Assembly: GCA_024639745.1 (NCBI GenBank)
Contig: JAHEHW010000010.1
Location: 1-13,628 of the forward strand
Direction of reading: 5' to 3'
DNA: 13,628 nt
DNA from: Salaquimonas sp.
Lineage (GTDB): Bacteria > Pseudomonadota > Alphaproteobacteria > Rhizobiales > Rhizobiaceae
A program made the position numbers and the translations under genes. Within the stretch, counting starts at the first letter, position 1; each line of letters starts with the position of its first letter. The notes under the pieces were generated by a model. That model was not told the origin of the DNA. It saw only the letters and a program-made list of their open reading frames with translations, and did no database searches. Below, one piece after another: positions 1-8,250 of the stretch.

Positions 1-8
1 GTCGGGTT

Positions 9-50
9 ATGAGGCAGACCGGATTATACGGTGAAAGATTAAGGCCTCAT
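9..50. repeat. Short inverted repeat at the left edge
   Basis: ATGAGGC (9-15) is repeated in inverted form as GCCTCAT (44-50). Between them, on the minus strand, is a perfect TATAAT hexamer (plus-strand ATTATA at 23-28). The hexamer could be the -10 box of a promoter reading leftwards out of the window, but no good -35 box lies 16-18 bases before it. The stretch 1-80 holds no gene that I can support. No T-run follows the repeat on either strand, so it is not a clear terminator for the 81-482 gene. Confidence 0.25.
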
Positions 51-80
51 CATCAACCGAAAAAAAGATGATCGCTGGCG

Positions 81-482
81 TCAGCGCAGGGTACGGCAAT
101 TTCCATCATTGACCCGCCACGGGTCTAGGCCGATGACGCAATGGGTGACGTCCCAGTTCAATCCGACAAAACCGCCAATGTCCTCGATGAGATAGTAGAC
201 GGTTCGCCGGTGCCCGTCCGAAAATTTCCCTTCAGCCATGCAGTAACGGCGGGTGACTTCCGAATCGCGAAGTTGACTAGTGCGATGTTCGTGCATTCTG
301 GACATGCCGGTCATCTTTATGCCGCGCAGCCACGTCTTTCGTTCGGCCCAATTGAAATCGCGCATGATCCTGAACTCGATCGGCACATAGTGACATTGCG
401 GGAACTGCTTCACAGAAGCGGCCTGTCCGGCCGAAGTGGCAATCAGGAAAATCAAACTTGTTAGGCCCAACAGTCTTCGCAT
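81..482 (-). CDS. Small exported four-cysteine hypothetical protein
   Basis: I do not recognise this family. The product from the 482 start is 133 residues. Residues 1-22 look like a Sec signal peptide: MRR, then a hydrophobic stretch (LLGLTSLIFLIATSA), then a probable cleavage near GQAAS. The mature part is basic and aromatic-rich, with four cysteines (in CHY, RYC, THC and NCR), compatible with two disulfides in the periplasm. I chose the ATG at 482 because it puts the signal peptide at the very N-terminus and has a weak GGACGGGA-like site before it. A longer in-frame ORF begins at 563 with an ATG that overlaps the purN TGA as ATGA; this would add 27 polar residues ahead of the hydrophobic segment. 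The gene lies 77 bases after purN on the same strand with no visible terminator between, so co-transcription is likely. Function is unknown. Codon use looks like that of its neighbours. Confidence 0.65.
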   Translation of the reverse strand: MRRLLGLTSLIFLIATSAGQAASVKQFPQCHYVPIEFRIMRDFNWAERKTWLRGIKMTGMSRMHEHRTSQLRDSEVTRRYCMAEGKFSDGHRRTVYYLIEDIGGFVGLNWDVTHCVIGLDPWRVNDGNCRTLR

Positions 483-559
483 GCTTCCCGTCCAGATCTT
501 GCCACTAGTCGCAAGATGGGAATTTGGAGGAGGCGTTTGCCTTGTGCAAGCCTTGCGCG

Positions 560-1291
560 TCATTTCCCGTCATTCTCATCGTCGGCGGCTGCATCCGAAT
601 GCAAAAGTCCAGGCGAGAAAAGCGGCGATTCATGCGGTGGCAATTTTTTTCCGCCGACGACGACCCGTGAGCCGCTGAGGCGAACCGTGCCCGATGCAAC
701 CAGTTCCAGCGCATGTGGATAGAGCTGATGCTCGACTTCCAGTACGCGGTCGGCCAGGGTTTCATCCGTGTCAGCGGTCAGGACCGGCACGGCGGCTTGC
801 GCAATGATCTGACCGCCATCGACCTGTTCGTCGACGAAATGCACCGTAGCGCCATGAATCCGCACACCCTCAAGCAGCGCCCTGTGGTGCGTGTCGACGC
901 CCTTGAAAGAGGGTAGCAGGCTTGGGTGGATATTGAGAATGCGACCCCGGAAACGGCGCACGAAGCTTTCCGTCAGGATTCGCATGTAGCCGGCGAGGCA
1001 AACGAAATCCGGCCTGCTTTCCAAAACTTTTTCAAGCAGCGCAGCCTCGTGCGCTTCACGCGTCTCGAATTCCCGGTGGTCGACGATATCGCAGGGAATG
1101 TCGTGGCGTTCGGCAACGGCGCTACCCTTGGCATCCGGCACATTCGTGATCGCCCTCGTGACGAGCGCGGGGTAATCCTTTGCCATCCCGGCCTTTATCA
1201 GGCTGGCCATATTCGTGCCGCGCCCGGAAAAAAGAACGGTAACGCGCTTCTTGTTATTCGCCGCGGCGCTGGCTGAGACCGTGTCAGCCAT
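560..1291 (-). CDS. purN: Phosphoribosylglycinamide formyltransferase (PurN)
   Basis: PurN transfers a formyl group from 10-formyl-tetrahydrofolate to GAR, giving FGAR, an early step of de novo purine synthesis in the cytoplasm. The 243-residue product has the phosphate-binding FSGRGTNM (21-28) and the active-site stretch [14 protein letters not shown] (118-131). Asn120, His122 and Asp158 (in VDGGQII) keep the spacing of the E. coli catalytic trio Asn106/His108/Asp144. It is longer than the usual 190-220 residues because of about 14 extra residues at the N-terminus and an acidic tail after about residue 212. The ATG at 1291 overlaps the end of purM by 8 bases and has a strong GGGGGAG site (minus strand, 1300-1306) at 8-base spacing, which supports this start and coupled translation. 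Identity is secure. Confidence 0.97.
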   Translation of the reverse strand: MADTVSASAAANNKKRVTVLFSGRGTNMASLIKAGMAKDYPALVTRAITNVPDAKGSAVAERHDIPCDIVDHREFETREAHEAALLEKVLESRPDFVCLAGYMRILTESFVRRFRGRILNIHPSLLPSFKGVDTHHRALLEGVRIHGATVHFVDEQVDGGQIIAQAAVPVLTADTDETLADRVLEVEHQLYPHALELVASGTVRLSGSRVVVGGKKLPPHESPLFSPGLLHSDAAADDENDGK

Positions 1292-2366
1292 GCTTAAGAC
1301 TCCCCCGATAGGTTACGGCATCCCCGTCGCGGACGTGCATTTCCCCGACAACCGCGACCTGTTCGCCATGCTTCGTCAGGATTTCGGATATCGTGGATAC
1401 GGCATCCGGCTTGCAAACCGCTACTATGCCGATACCGCAATTGAAGGTTTTCAGCATTTCAGCCTCTTCGATTCCGCCGACTTCCCGGAGCCATCCGAAT
1501 ACGCTGGGAGGCGCAATCTGGTCGAGATCGATGGCGGCCGACAGGTTTTTTGGCAGAACCCTTGGCAGATTTTCGGTCAGTCCGCCCCCGGTAATATGCG
1601 CCAGGGCCTTGATGCCGCCAGTCTCCGCGATCGCCGCGAGAAGTGCTTTGACATAAATCCGTGTCGGGGCAAGCAATTTGGCAGCAAGACTTGAAGATGT
1701 GTCGAACGGCGCTGGGTCGGTATAGGAGAGGCCTGACATTGACACCAGTTTCCGGACCAGCGAATAGCCATTAGAATGCAATCCAGAAGATGCCAGTCCG
1801 ATCAGGACATCTCCCGCGGCGATATCAGGAGATGGTAACAGGCTTCCGCGTTCAGCCGCCCCGACCGCAAACCCGGCAAGATCATAATCGCCCTTTCCAT
1901 ACATGCCCGGCATTTCTGCTGTTTCGCCGCCAATTAGCGCGCATCCTGCCTGCCTGCAGCCCTCCGCTATGCCTTCGATGACGTCTTTCGCGGCGCCAAT
2001 CTCAAGCTTTCCGGTCGCGTAGTAATCGAGAAAGAAAAGTGGCTCGGCCCCCTGAACCACCAGGTCGTTGACGCACATTGCGACTAGGTCGATCCCCACT
2101 GTGTCGTGCTGGCCGGCTTCGATGGCGATCTTCAGCTTGGTGCCGACGCCGTCATTGGCCGCAACGAGTATAGGATCATGGAATCCGGCCGCTTTGAGAT
2201 CGAACAGGCCGCCGAAGCCGCCAATATCGCCGTTAGCGCCGGACCGCTGCGTTGAGCGCACTGCCGGCTTTATCTCATCGACCAGACGGTTGCCCGCATC
2301 GATATCGACCCCTGCATCGGCATAGGTGACGCCCTTGTTGTCACCCGATTGCGATGAACCGCTCAT
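1284..2366 (-). CDS. purM: Phosphoribosylformylglycinamidine cyclo-ligase (AIR synthetase, PurM)
   Basis: PurM closes the imidazole ring, converting FGAM and ATP to AIR, ADP and phosphate, the fifth step of de novo purine synthesis. The 360-residue length is normal for rhizobial PurM. Family signatures are visible: [15 protein letters not shown] near the N-terminus (15-29), NDGVGTK (71-77), [12 protein letters not shown] (91-102) and the glycine-rich [12 protein letters not shown] (145-156), followed by the PurM/SelD-type C-terminal half with [14 protein letters not shown]. It is the first gene of the minus-strand operon and overlaps purN by 8 bases. The ATG at 2366 follows an AGGGAAAG-like site about 9 bases upstream. 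Its promoter should lie in 2367-2582; a weak candidate is listed separately. In E. coli the order is also purM-purN. Confidence 0.97.
   Translation of the reverse strand: MSGSSQSGDNKGVTYADAGVDIDAGNRLVDEIKPAVRSTQRSGANGDIGGFGGLFDLKAAGFHDPILVAANDGVGTKLKIAIEAGQHDTVGIDLVAMCVNDLVVQGAEPLFFLDYYATGKLEIGAAKDVIEGIAEGCRQAGCALIGGETAEMPGMYGKGDYDLAGFAVGAAERGSLLPSPDIAAGDVLIGLASSGLHSNGYSLVRKLVSMSGLSYTDPAPFDTSSSLAAKLLAPTRIYVKALLAAIAETGGIKALAHITGGGLTENLPRVLPKNLSAAIDLDQIAPPSVFGWLREVGGIEEAEMLKTFNCGIGIVAVCKPDAVSTISEILTKHGEQVAVVGEMHVRDGDAVTYRGSLKHG
1300..1306 (-). promoter_or_regulatory. Strong ribosome binding site of purN, inside purM
   Basis: The minus strand reads GGGGGAG here, 8 bases before the purN ATG at 1291 and within the last codons of purM. 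It is much closer to the anti-Shine-Dalgarno complement than the sites of the neighbouring genes. It fixes the purN start and suggests that purN is translated independently as well as by coupling to purM. Confidence 0.7.
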
Positions 2367-2582
2367 GAACTGCCGCTTTCCCTGGTTGTCCGAACCGATC
2401 GCCTCATTAACGTGAGATGTGTCGGCCTAGCAAGGCAAAAGCCATGTCTTCGACAGTGTTCGGCCATCAATTCTCAAGAGGTTGCCGATAAGCATCATCT
2501 TGCAGACCGTCGCTCCAGTGGATAGACAGACACCGGCTCGTCAAAATACAGCATACCCTTCGCGGGCCGTTGGAGCATCTTG
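2367..2582. other. Divergent intergenic region between purM and the PerM-like gene
   Basis: This 216-base stretch has no convincing ORF, RNA gene or riboswitch. It must hold the promoters of the purMN operon (minus) and of the permease/hdaA group (plus). For the plus strand only a poor candidate is visible: CTTGCA around 2499-2504, with an ATAGAC-like element about 16 bases later. A GGAG at 2572-2575 is the ribosome binding site of the plus-strand gene. I see no strong operator palindrome. Confidence 0.6.
2406..2433 (-). promoter_or_regulatory. Candidate promoter of the purM-purN operon
   Basis: On the minus strand, TTGCTA (plus coordinates 2428-2433) and GTTAAT (2406-2411) are 16 bases apart. 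Each matches 4 of 6 positions of the sigma-70 -35 and -10 consensus. This would start transcription some 30 bases before the purM ATG. The match is modest and there is no supporting operator. Confidence 0.3.
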
Positions 2583-3671
2583 ATGGATCAGCACACTGCA
2601 AGCTTAGTCCGGCGCCAGATCATCTTCTGGTTGCTGTTTCTCGCAGTTTTTATCGGATTCTTGTGGTTGTTCAATGATATCCTGCTGCCGTTCTTCGCAG
2701 GCATGGCGCTGGCTTATTTTCTTGATCCCGTTGCGGATTTCCTTGAGCGGCATGGACTTTCCAGGCTTTGGGCTACGATTATTATCACCGCTTCCTTCAT
2801 CATCCTGTTCATCATCGCTCTGATGCTGATCATCCCGATCCTGGCCTCGCAACTCGCTGGCCTGATTGAAAACCTTCCCGCACTGGTCGAGCGGCTGCAG
2901 GCGCTTATCACTTCGAGCGAAAATGGATGGTTGAAGGATTTTGTCGGAATCGAGAGCAGCGCCATCAAGGACAATATCAATGAATTGATTCGTCAGGGTG
3001 CCGGCTTCCTTTCGACAGTGCTGCAACAGGTCTGGGCCTCCGGCAAATCGCTTATCAACGTCATCTCCCTACTGGTCGTCACGCCGGTCGTCGCGTTTTA
3101 TATGTTGCTAGATTGGGATCGCATGGTCGCAAAAATCGATGGATGGCTGCCGCGCCGCCAGCGGCAGACGATCCGCGATATTTTTTCCGATATCGATCGC
3201 GCCGTTGCAGGTTTTATTCGCGGCCAAGGCAGCCTCTGCCTTGTGCTCGGACTGTTCTACGGTGTGTCCTTGACCATCGCTGGTCTGAATTTCGGTCTGC
3301 TGATCGGGCTGATTTCGGGATTGATTTCATTCATCCCCTATGTCGGCTCACTGACTGGCCTTGTTCTGTCAGTCGGCGTTGCGATTGTGCAATTTTGGCC
3401 GGATTATATCCCGATCCTCATTGTGATTGCGATTTTCGCCTTGGGGCAGTTTCTTGAAGGCAATATTCTGCAACCCAAATTGGTTGGCGATAGCGTCGGC
3501 CTTCATCCGGTCTGGCTGATGTTCGCCCTGTTTGCCTTCGGGTCGCTTTTCGGATTTGTCGGCATGCTGGTAGCCGTGCCAGCAGCTGCGGCCGTGGCCG
3601 TCGTCATCCGTTTTGGCATCGACCAATACCTTAAAAGCGACGTCTATCAGACCGGCTTCGGAGACGAATGA
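2583..3671 (+). CDS. PerM/AI-2E-family (UPF0118) inner-membrane permease
   Basis: The 362-residue product is a polytopic inner-membrane protein of the PerM/TqsA (AI-2E exporter-like) family. The layout is typical: hydrophobic segments at about 14-31, 33-50 and 66-88; a large soluble stretch (about 89-154); then further segments at about 155-176, 216-234, 238-266, 275-292 and 308-345. Family signatures are FIPYVGS (250-256) and GQFLEGNILQPKLVGDSVGL (288-307). Substrates in the family differ (autoinducer-2, ions) and none can be assigned here. I chose the ATG at 2583, with GGAG at 2572-2575 seven bases ahead. The TTG directly before it (2580) would also be in frame but lies too close to that site. 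hdaA follows after 36 bases, so the two are probably one transcript. In alphaproteobacterial genomes a permease of this type commonly precedes hdaA, as I recall it. Confidence 0.9.
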   Translation: MDQHTASLVRRQIIFWLLFLAVFIGFLWLFNDILLPFFAGMALAYFLDPVADFLERHGLSRLWATIIITASFIILFIIALMLIIPILASQLAGLIENLPALVERLQALITSSENGWLKDFVGIESSAIKDNINELIRQGAGFLSTVLQQVWASGKSLINVISLLVVTPVVAFYMLLDWDRMVAKIDGWLPRRQRQTIRDIFSDIDRAVAGFIRGQGSLCLVLGLFYGVSLTIAGLNFGLLIGLISGLISFIPYVGSLTGLVLSVGVAIVQFWPDYIPILIVIAIFALGQFLEGNILQPKLVGDSVGLHPVWLMFALFAFGSLFGFVGMLVAVPAAAAVAVVIRFGIDQYLKSDVYQTGFGDE

Positions 3672-3707
3672 GTTTCAACAACGGCTTGGTGCCCGGAACG
3701 AGTATCG

Positions 3708-4391
3708 ATGAGTTCAAAACCGGATAGGCTGGTCCAAATCCCTTTGGCGCTACCGCTGAAAGCAGGGGTTTCGCGTGACGACCTGATCGAGAGTGCGTCT
3801 AACCGGCTGGCGGTGGATCTTGTCGACCATTGGCCTGAGTGGCCTGCGAACATGGTCGTGCTTGCCGGTCCGGTTGGTTCCGGAAAGAGCCATGTTGCAG
3901 CCGTCTGGGCGCAGACGGCTGACGCGGTTATCCTGCCCATGCAAGCACTGGATGATGAATTCGCTCTTTCGTTCGAGGGCAATGTCGTTCTCGAGGATGC
4001 CTCAGCTGGCGCGGTACCCGAGGAACCGATGTTTCACCTGCTTAACCGTTCGCGGGCAGGCGGTTATTTCGTGATGATCACCAGCCGCGAATTTCCCGCT
4101 GCGTGGGGAATCGGATTGCCGGACCTTGCTTCCCGTCTCAAGCTCGCGCATCTAGTTGAACTGGGAGAACCGGATGACAAGCTTCTTGCCGCAATTATTT
4201 TCAAGCTGTTTGCTGACCGGCAGATGCAGATTTCACCACAGCTTGTCCGCTATCTGATAATGCGGATGGAGCGGTCTTTAGGAGCAGCGAATGCCCTTGT
4301 GGGCTGGATGGACCGCGAAGCCTTGTCAAGAAAGACAAAGGTAAACCGGAAACTGGCAGCAGAGGCTCTTGAAGCGTTCGGAATGGTCTGA
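3708..4391 (+). CDS. hdaA: HdaA, DnaA-homologous regulator of replication initiation
   Basis: The 227-residue protein is a DnaA-like AAA+ ATPase without the DNA-binding domain IV, as in Hda/HdaA. These proteins work with the DNA-loaded beta sliding clamp to stimulate ATP hydrolysis by DnaA, so that replication does not re-initiate. The N-terminal QIPLALPL (10-17) fits the clamp-binding motif of Hda. Walker A is GPVGSGKS (54-61) and Walker B is VVLEDA (93-98). A sensor I-like stretch is MITSRE (123-128). Arg143 in LPDLASRLKLA is a Box VII arginine-finger candidate, and Arg189 in MRMERSLGAANAL is the sensor II position. The ATG at 3708 puts the clamp motif at the proper distance from the N-terminus. 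The gene is 36 bases after the permease and 106 bases before ppk. It is too short to be DnaA itself, so the assignment is firm. Confidence 0.92.
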   Translation: MSSKPDRLVQIPLALPLKAGVSRDDLIESASNRLAVDLVDHWPEWPANMVVLAGPVGSGKSHVAAVWAQTADAVILPMQALDDEFALSFEGNVVLEDASAGAVPEEPMFHLLNRSRAGGYFVMITSREFPAAWGIGLPDLASRLKLAHLVELGEPDDKLLAAIIFKLFADRQMQISPQLVRYLIMRMERSLGAANALVGWMDREALSRKTKVNRKLAAEALEAFGMV

Positions 4392-4393
4392 GA

Positions 4394-4411
4394 CTGTCCG
4401 GAAACCGTCGT
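4394..4411 (+). promoter_or_regulatory. Candidate PhoB box 1 upstream of ppk
   Basis: CTGTCCG-GAAA-CCGTCGT has the architecture of a Pho box (two 7-base units, 4-base spacer). It matches CTGTCAT-N4-CTGTCAT at 10 of 14 positions. It starts just after the hdaA stop codon and 87 bases before the ppk start. TTACAT (4421-4426) lies about 10 bases after it, near the place expected for a -10 box in PhoB-activated promoters. This is read by eye only. Confidence 0.3.
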
Positions 4412-4439
4412 GCTACCAGGTTACATGGTTCGACTTGCA

Positions 4440-4457
4440 ATGACGCGTTTCTGTCAT
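4440..4457 (+). promoter_or_regulatory. Candidate PhoB box 2 upstream of ppk
   Basis: ATGACGC-GTTT-CTGTCAT ends in a perfect PhoB half-site (4451-4457), preceded at 11-base periodicity by a poor half-site (3 of 7). The AT-rich ATTAAA (4469-4474) follows 11 bases later and could act as a -10 box, leaving a short leader before the ppk ATG at 4498. A sigma-70-like TTGCAA at 4435-4440 overlaps its left end. ppk is a Pho-regulon member in several proteobacteria, which makes the match more credible. Confidence 0.35.
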
Positions 4458-4497
4458 GACACTTAAAAATTAAAGGTGCTTGCGGTAGGGTGATAGT

Positions 4498-6699
4498 ATG
4501 GAAAATCTGGCTCAAAAAACTTCGGAAGAAACGGCCCCGGAAAATGCGGTTGCTGGCGAAGCAGTGACGGAAGAATGGTCAAGCGATCCGTCACGCTTCA
4601 TGAACCGCGAACTTTCCTGGCTCCATTTCAACCGACGCGTCCTTGAAGAAGCTGAGAATCCGAAGAATCCATTGCTTGAAAAGGTTCGCTTCCTTTCAAT
4701 CTCCGCCAACAATCTCGATGAATTCATGATGGTGCGGGTTGCCGGCCTGATAAGTCAGGTTCGGCAGGGGATCGAGACGCGGTCGGATGATGGTCGTACC
4801 CCGCGCGAACAGCTGAGCGACGTCGAGGAAGCGGTCAGCCAGCTGCAATCCGATCAGCAGTTTGCATGGGACGCGCTCGATCAGGAACTCGAAAAAGAGG
4901 ATATCATCGTCGCTCATCCGCGGGAACTCGGCAAGAATGACCGGACATGGCTCGAAGGCTATTTCATGGATTCGGTTTTTCCGGTGCTCACACCCTTGTC
5001 GATCGACCCTGCCCATCCATTCCCCTTCATTCCCAACTTGGGCAGCGCCCTTGTCTACGAATTGCAGAGTTCTAAGACGGGGGACCGGATGCAAGCATTA
5101 TTGCGCTTGCCGCTGGGCATTAAACGCTTCGTCGAATTGCCTTCGCGCCGTGAAAAACGGCTTATATTCATTTCGATCGAAGAGGTTATCAGCCTTTTTA
5201 TCGGCAAGCTCTTTCCCGGTTATGAAGTTGTCGGATCAGGGAATTTTCGTGTCATTCGCGACTCCGATATCGAGGTCGAGGAAGAGGCGGAAGATATCGT
5301 TCGGACCTTTGAAACAGCTCTGAAACGCCGTCGGCGAGGTTCTGTCATCCGCCTTGAAATCGATGCCGGCATGCCCGAAACCCTGCGTGAATTCGTCCAG
5401 GAAGAGCTGGCGACGCCCTATACGCGTGTTGCTGTGGTGAGCGGAATGCTCGCGCTTCACAACCTTTCTGAAATCGTCGCGATAGAGCGGCCGGATCTCA
5501 AATTCGAACCTTACACCCCGCGTTATCCCGAACGGGTTCGGGAGATGAATGGCGACTGTTTTGCCGCCATACGGCAGAAGGATATGATCATCCACCACCC
5601 CTACGAGAGCTTCGATGTGGTGGTGCAGTTCATCCGCCAGGCGGCGAACGATCCCGGCGTCGTGGCGATCAAGCAGACGCTTTATCGCACATCGAACGAT
5701 TCTCCCATTGTTGCGGCGTTGATCGAGGCTGCCGAACAGGGCAAATCGGTGACGGCTCTAGTCGAATTGAAAGCAAGATTCGATGAAGAGGCGAATATCC
5801 GCTGGGCAAGGGACTTGGAGAGGGCCGGTGTTCAGGTCGTCTACGGCTTCGTCGACTGGAAGACCCATTCCAAATTGTCCCAGGTCGTCCGGCGCGAAGA
5901 CGGGAAACTCGTCAACTATGTGCATATCGGCACGGGTAACTACCACCCGATTACCGCCAAGATTTATACTGATCTTAGCTATTTTACGGCCAATCCTGAA
6001 GTCGCAAGGGACGTCGCGCAGGTCTTCAATTATCTCACGGGCTATGCCGAGCCGGATGACCTGAAGACGCTCGCCGTCTCTCCCAACTATCTCAAGCCGC
6101 GCATTCTCGATCACATCGATAATGAGATCGCGAACCTCAAAGCGGGCAAGCCCGGCGAAATATGGGCCAAGATGAATTCCTTGGTCGATCCGGTCATTAT
6201 CGATGCGCTCTACCGTGCAAGTCAGGCCGGTGTCCGCATCGAACTTGTCGTTCGCGGCATATGCTGTCTACGTCCAGGTGTGAAAAGGCTGTCCGAGAAT
6301 ATCCACGTCAAATCGATTGTCGGTCGTTTTCTCGAACACAGCCGCATTCTTTGCTTCGGCAACGGCGGCCGTCTTCCCGGCGATAGCGCGATTGTCTATA
6401 TCGGCTCGGCCGATTTGATGCCGCGCAACCTTGACCGACGGGTAGAGGTTATGGTGAAGCTTGAAAACAAGACGGTGCGCCAGCAGGTCCTTAACCAGAT
6501 CATGGTGGCAAACCTAATGGACAACGAGCAGAGCTGGGAGATATTGGCCGATGGTACTTCGAAGCGCGTTGTTCCACCCTCGGAAGCCGAATCCTTTAGC
6601 GCTCAACGCTATTTCATGACCAACCCTAGTCTATCGGGACGCGGAAACTCCTTAAAAGATGACGCTCCAAAAAGTTTCGCCGAACAATTCCTCCGCTAA
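4498..6699 (+). CDS. ppk: Polyphosphate kinase 1 (PPK1)
   Basis: PPK1 reversibly polymerises the gamma-phosphate of ATP into inorganic polyphosphate. The 733-residue product is slightly longer than E. coli PPK (about 690), mainly through a polar, acidic N-terminal extension of about 30 residues. The N domain starts at [12 protein letters not shown] (34-45) and [14 protein letters not shown] (71-84). The two phospholipase-D-like catalytic domains carry His457 (in WKTHSKL) and His614 (in FLEHSRI). Their spacing of 157 equals that of E. coli His435, the phosphorylated residue, and His592. [11 protein letters not shown] (474-484) and [18 protein letters not shown] (633-650, here [18 protein letters not shown]) are further signatures. 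The ATG at 4498 has AGGG at 4487-4490, 7 bases ahead. ppx begins 41 bases before the ppk stop, so the two are one operon. Candidate PhoB boxes precede the gene. Confidence 0.97.
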   Translation: MENLAQKTSEETAPENAVAGEAVTEEWSSDPSRFMNRELSWLHFNRRVLEEAENPKNPLLEKVRFLSISANNLDEFMMVRVAGLISQVRQGIETRSDDGRTPREQLSDVEEAVSQLQSDQQFAWDALDQELEKEDIIVAHPRELGKNDRTWLEGYFMDSVFPVLTPLSIDPAHPFPFIPNLGSALVYELQSSKTGDRMQALLRLPLGIKRFVELPSRREKRLIFISIEEVISLFIGKLFPGYEVVGSGNFRVIRDSDIEVEEEAEDIVRTFETALKRRRRGSVIRLEIDAGMPETLREFVQEELATPYTRVAVVSGMLALHNLSEIVAIERPDLKFEPYTPRYPERVREMNGDCFAAIRQKDMIIHHPYESFDVVVQFIRQAANDPGVVAIKQTLYRTSNDSPIVAALIEAAEQGKSVTALVELKARFDEEANIRWARDLERAGVQVVYGFVDWKTHSKLSQVVRREDGKLVNYVHIGTGNYHPITAKIYTDLSYFTANPEVARDVAQVFNYLTGYAEPDDLKTLAVSPNYLKPRILDHIDNEIANLKAGKPGEIWAKMNSLVDPVIIDALYRASQAGVRIELVVRGICCLRPGVKRLSENIHVKSIVGRFLEHSRILCFGNGGRLPGDSAIVYIGSADLMPRNLDRRVEVMVKLENKTVRQQVLNQIMVANLMDNEQSWEILADGTSKRVVPPSEAESFSAQRYFMTNPSLSGRGNSLKDDAPKSFAEQFLR

Positions 6700-8218
6700 G
6701 CGCAGCCGTCCGCTCAGCCTGGGCCAGGGTCGGCTGAAGGAACGCCAACCCGTCGCTGTGATCGACATTGGTTCCAACTCGGTCCGTCAGGTCATCTATG
6801 AGGGCAAGACCCGATCGCCTGCGGTGCTTTTCAACGAGAAGGTTCTGTGCGGCCTCGGTGATGGATTGGCTGCCAGCGGCAAGCTGAACGAGTTGGCCGT
6901 TGAACGAGCGCTCGCGGCGCTTCGCAGGTTTGTCGCCCTGCAGGAGCAGGCGAATGTCGCCGATGTTCACATCATTGCGACAGCTGCGGCGCGTGATGCT
7001 TCAAACGGGCCGGAATTCATCAAACGAGGAGAAGAGATTACCAGCACCGCCATCGAGGTGCTTACCGGTGCGATGGAAGCGCATTATTCTGCGCTCGGGA
7101 TCAAGAGCGGTTTTTACAAGCCATCAGGCATCGTCGGCGATATGGGCGGCGGGTCGCTTGAATTGGTCGAGCTCAACCATGAACCAGGAGCCGGAATTAC
7201 CCTGCCACTGGGAGGCCTTCGATTGCGTGATCTGGCCGCCGGCTCTCCTGAAACGGGTGAAAAAATCGCACGGCAAACCCTGCGCAAAGTCACCATCGAC
7301 TGGCCCGGTCGCGAAAAGAATTTCTACGCTGTCGGCGGAACTTGGCGATCTCTTGGGAAGCTGCATATGGCCAATCATCGCTATCCATTGCCAGTGGTGC
7401 ATGATTACCAGGTCGATGCCCGGGAGCTCGAGCGCTTTTGCTCCCGCTTGATCGATGGTGATCTCGACAGTTTCAAGGGAATGTCCGCGGTTTCAAAGAA
7501 TCGCCGTGAACTGCTACCTTATGGTGCCGCGGTGCTGCGCGAGATCATTCTGCACTTCAAGCCGCAGAAAATTACGTTTTCGAGCGTCGGTGTTCGTGAG
7601 GGACTGCTTTATTCGCGATTGACGGAAGCAGAGCGAGGACGCGACTCGCTGCTGGAATCTGCGCAGGATCTATCAATTTTGCGGGCTCGCGCTCCCGAAC
7701 ACAGCGTCGAGCTCGCCGAGTGGACCGAGAACGCGTTCCGAAAATTGAGTATCGAGGAAAGCGAAGCCGAGCAGCGTTTCCGGATCGCCGCCTGCTATCT
7801 TGCGGATGTCGGCTGGCGTTCTCACCCTGATTTTCGAGCCCGCCAGGCAATGGAAGTCATCTCGAATGCTGGATTCGTCGGCATAGATCATGCCGGGCGC
7901 GGATATCTGGCCGCCGTCAGCTTTCATCGGTACCAGGGCTTGGGTTCCAAGGCGCAGCCGCCGGAAATCTGCGCGCTCGCACCTGAGCCCCTCTACAAGA
8001 AGGCACGCATTCTATCTGCGTTTTTCCGCGTTCTGTATCTTTTCTCCGCTTCCCTACCCGGCATCATCCCTAAACTTGATTTGGAAGTCAGGGACGACGG
8101 CTCACTCGCCTTTGATCTGACCGGGCAATGGTCCGATCTCGACGGCGAAAGGCCGCGCGAGCGAATCAAGCAGCTTGGTAAGGAATTGAACCGGGAAATT
8201 GAACTTGTCGTTTCCTGA
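6659..8218 (+). CDS. ppx: Exopolyphosphatase (Ppx/GppA family)
   Basis: The enzyme releases terminal phosphate from polyphosphate; members of the Ppx/GppA family can also hydrolyse pppGpp. The 519-residue product has the actin-like ATPase fold signatures [18 protein letters not shown] (32-49) and [13 protein letters not shown] (160-172), and [17 protein letters not shown] (104-120) between them. The usual SGxEEAR catalytic motif appears as TGAMEAH (136-142), which keeps the second glutamate (Glu140) but has Met for the first. The C-terminal half (about 320-519) is the helical domain usual for long Ppx proteins. The ATG at 6659 overlaps ppk by 41 bases in another frame. No better start is present before the VAVIDIG core, although only a weak AG-rich site precedes it. 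Being next to ppk supports Ppx over GppA. It probably opposes PPK and sets the polyphosphate level. Confidence 0.94.
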   Translation: MTLQKVSPNNSSAKRSRPLSLGQGRLKERQPVAVIDIGSNSVRQVIYEGKTRSPAVLFNEKVLCGLGDGLAASGKLNELAVERALAALRRFVALQEQANVADVHIIATAAARDASNGPEFIKRGEEITSTAIEVLTGAMEAHYSALGIKSGFYKPSGIVGDMGGGSLELVELNHEPGAGITLPLGGLRLRDLAAGSPETGEKIARQTLRKVTIDWPGREKNFYAVGGTWRSLGKLHMANHRYPLPVVHDYQVDARELERFCSRLIDGDLDSFKGMSAVSKNRRELLPYGAAVLREIILHFKPQKITFSSVGVREGLLYSRLTEAERGRDSLLESAQDLSILRARAPEHSVELAEWTENAFRKLSIEESEAEQRFRIAACYLADVGWRSHPDFRARQAMEVISNAGFVGIDHAGRGYLAAVSFHRYQGLGSKAQPPEICALAPEPLYKKARILSAFFRVLYLFSASLPGIIPKLDLEVRDDGSLAFDLTGQWSDLDGERPRERIKQLGKELNREIELVVS

Positions 8219-8229
8219 TCTTGAATGTG

Positions 8230-8246
8230 ATTGCCCGACAGGCGAT
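8230..8246. terminator. Weak bidirectional hairpin between ppx and rnd
   Basis: The convergent ppx and rnd stops are only 32 bases apart. Between them ATTGCC (8230-8235) and GGCGAT (8241-8246) can form a 6-pair stem with one G-U pair and a 5-base loop. On the plus strand it is followed by TGCTTTATT, a poor T-run; on the minus strand there is no T-run. It is the only terminator candidate here. Confidence 0.3.
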
Positions 8247-8250
8247 TGCT

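Noticed and set aside
926..1276. Plus-strand frames over purN and purM
   Set aside because: They oppose two certain purine genes with intact active sites, and have no ribosome binding sites or family resemblance.
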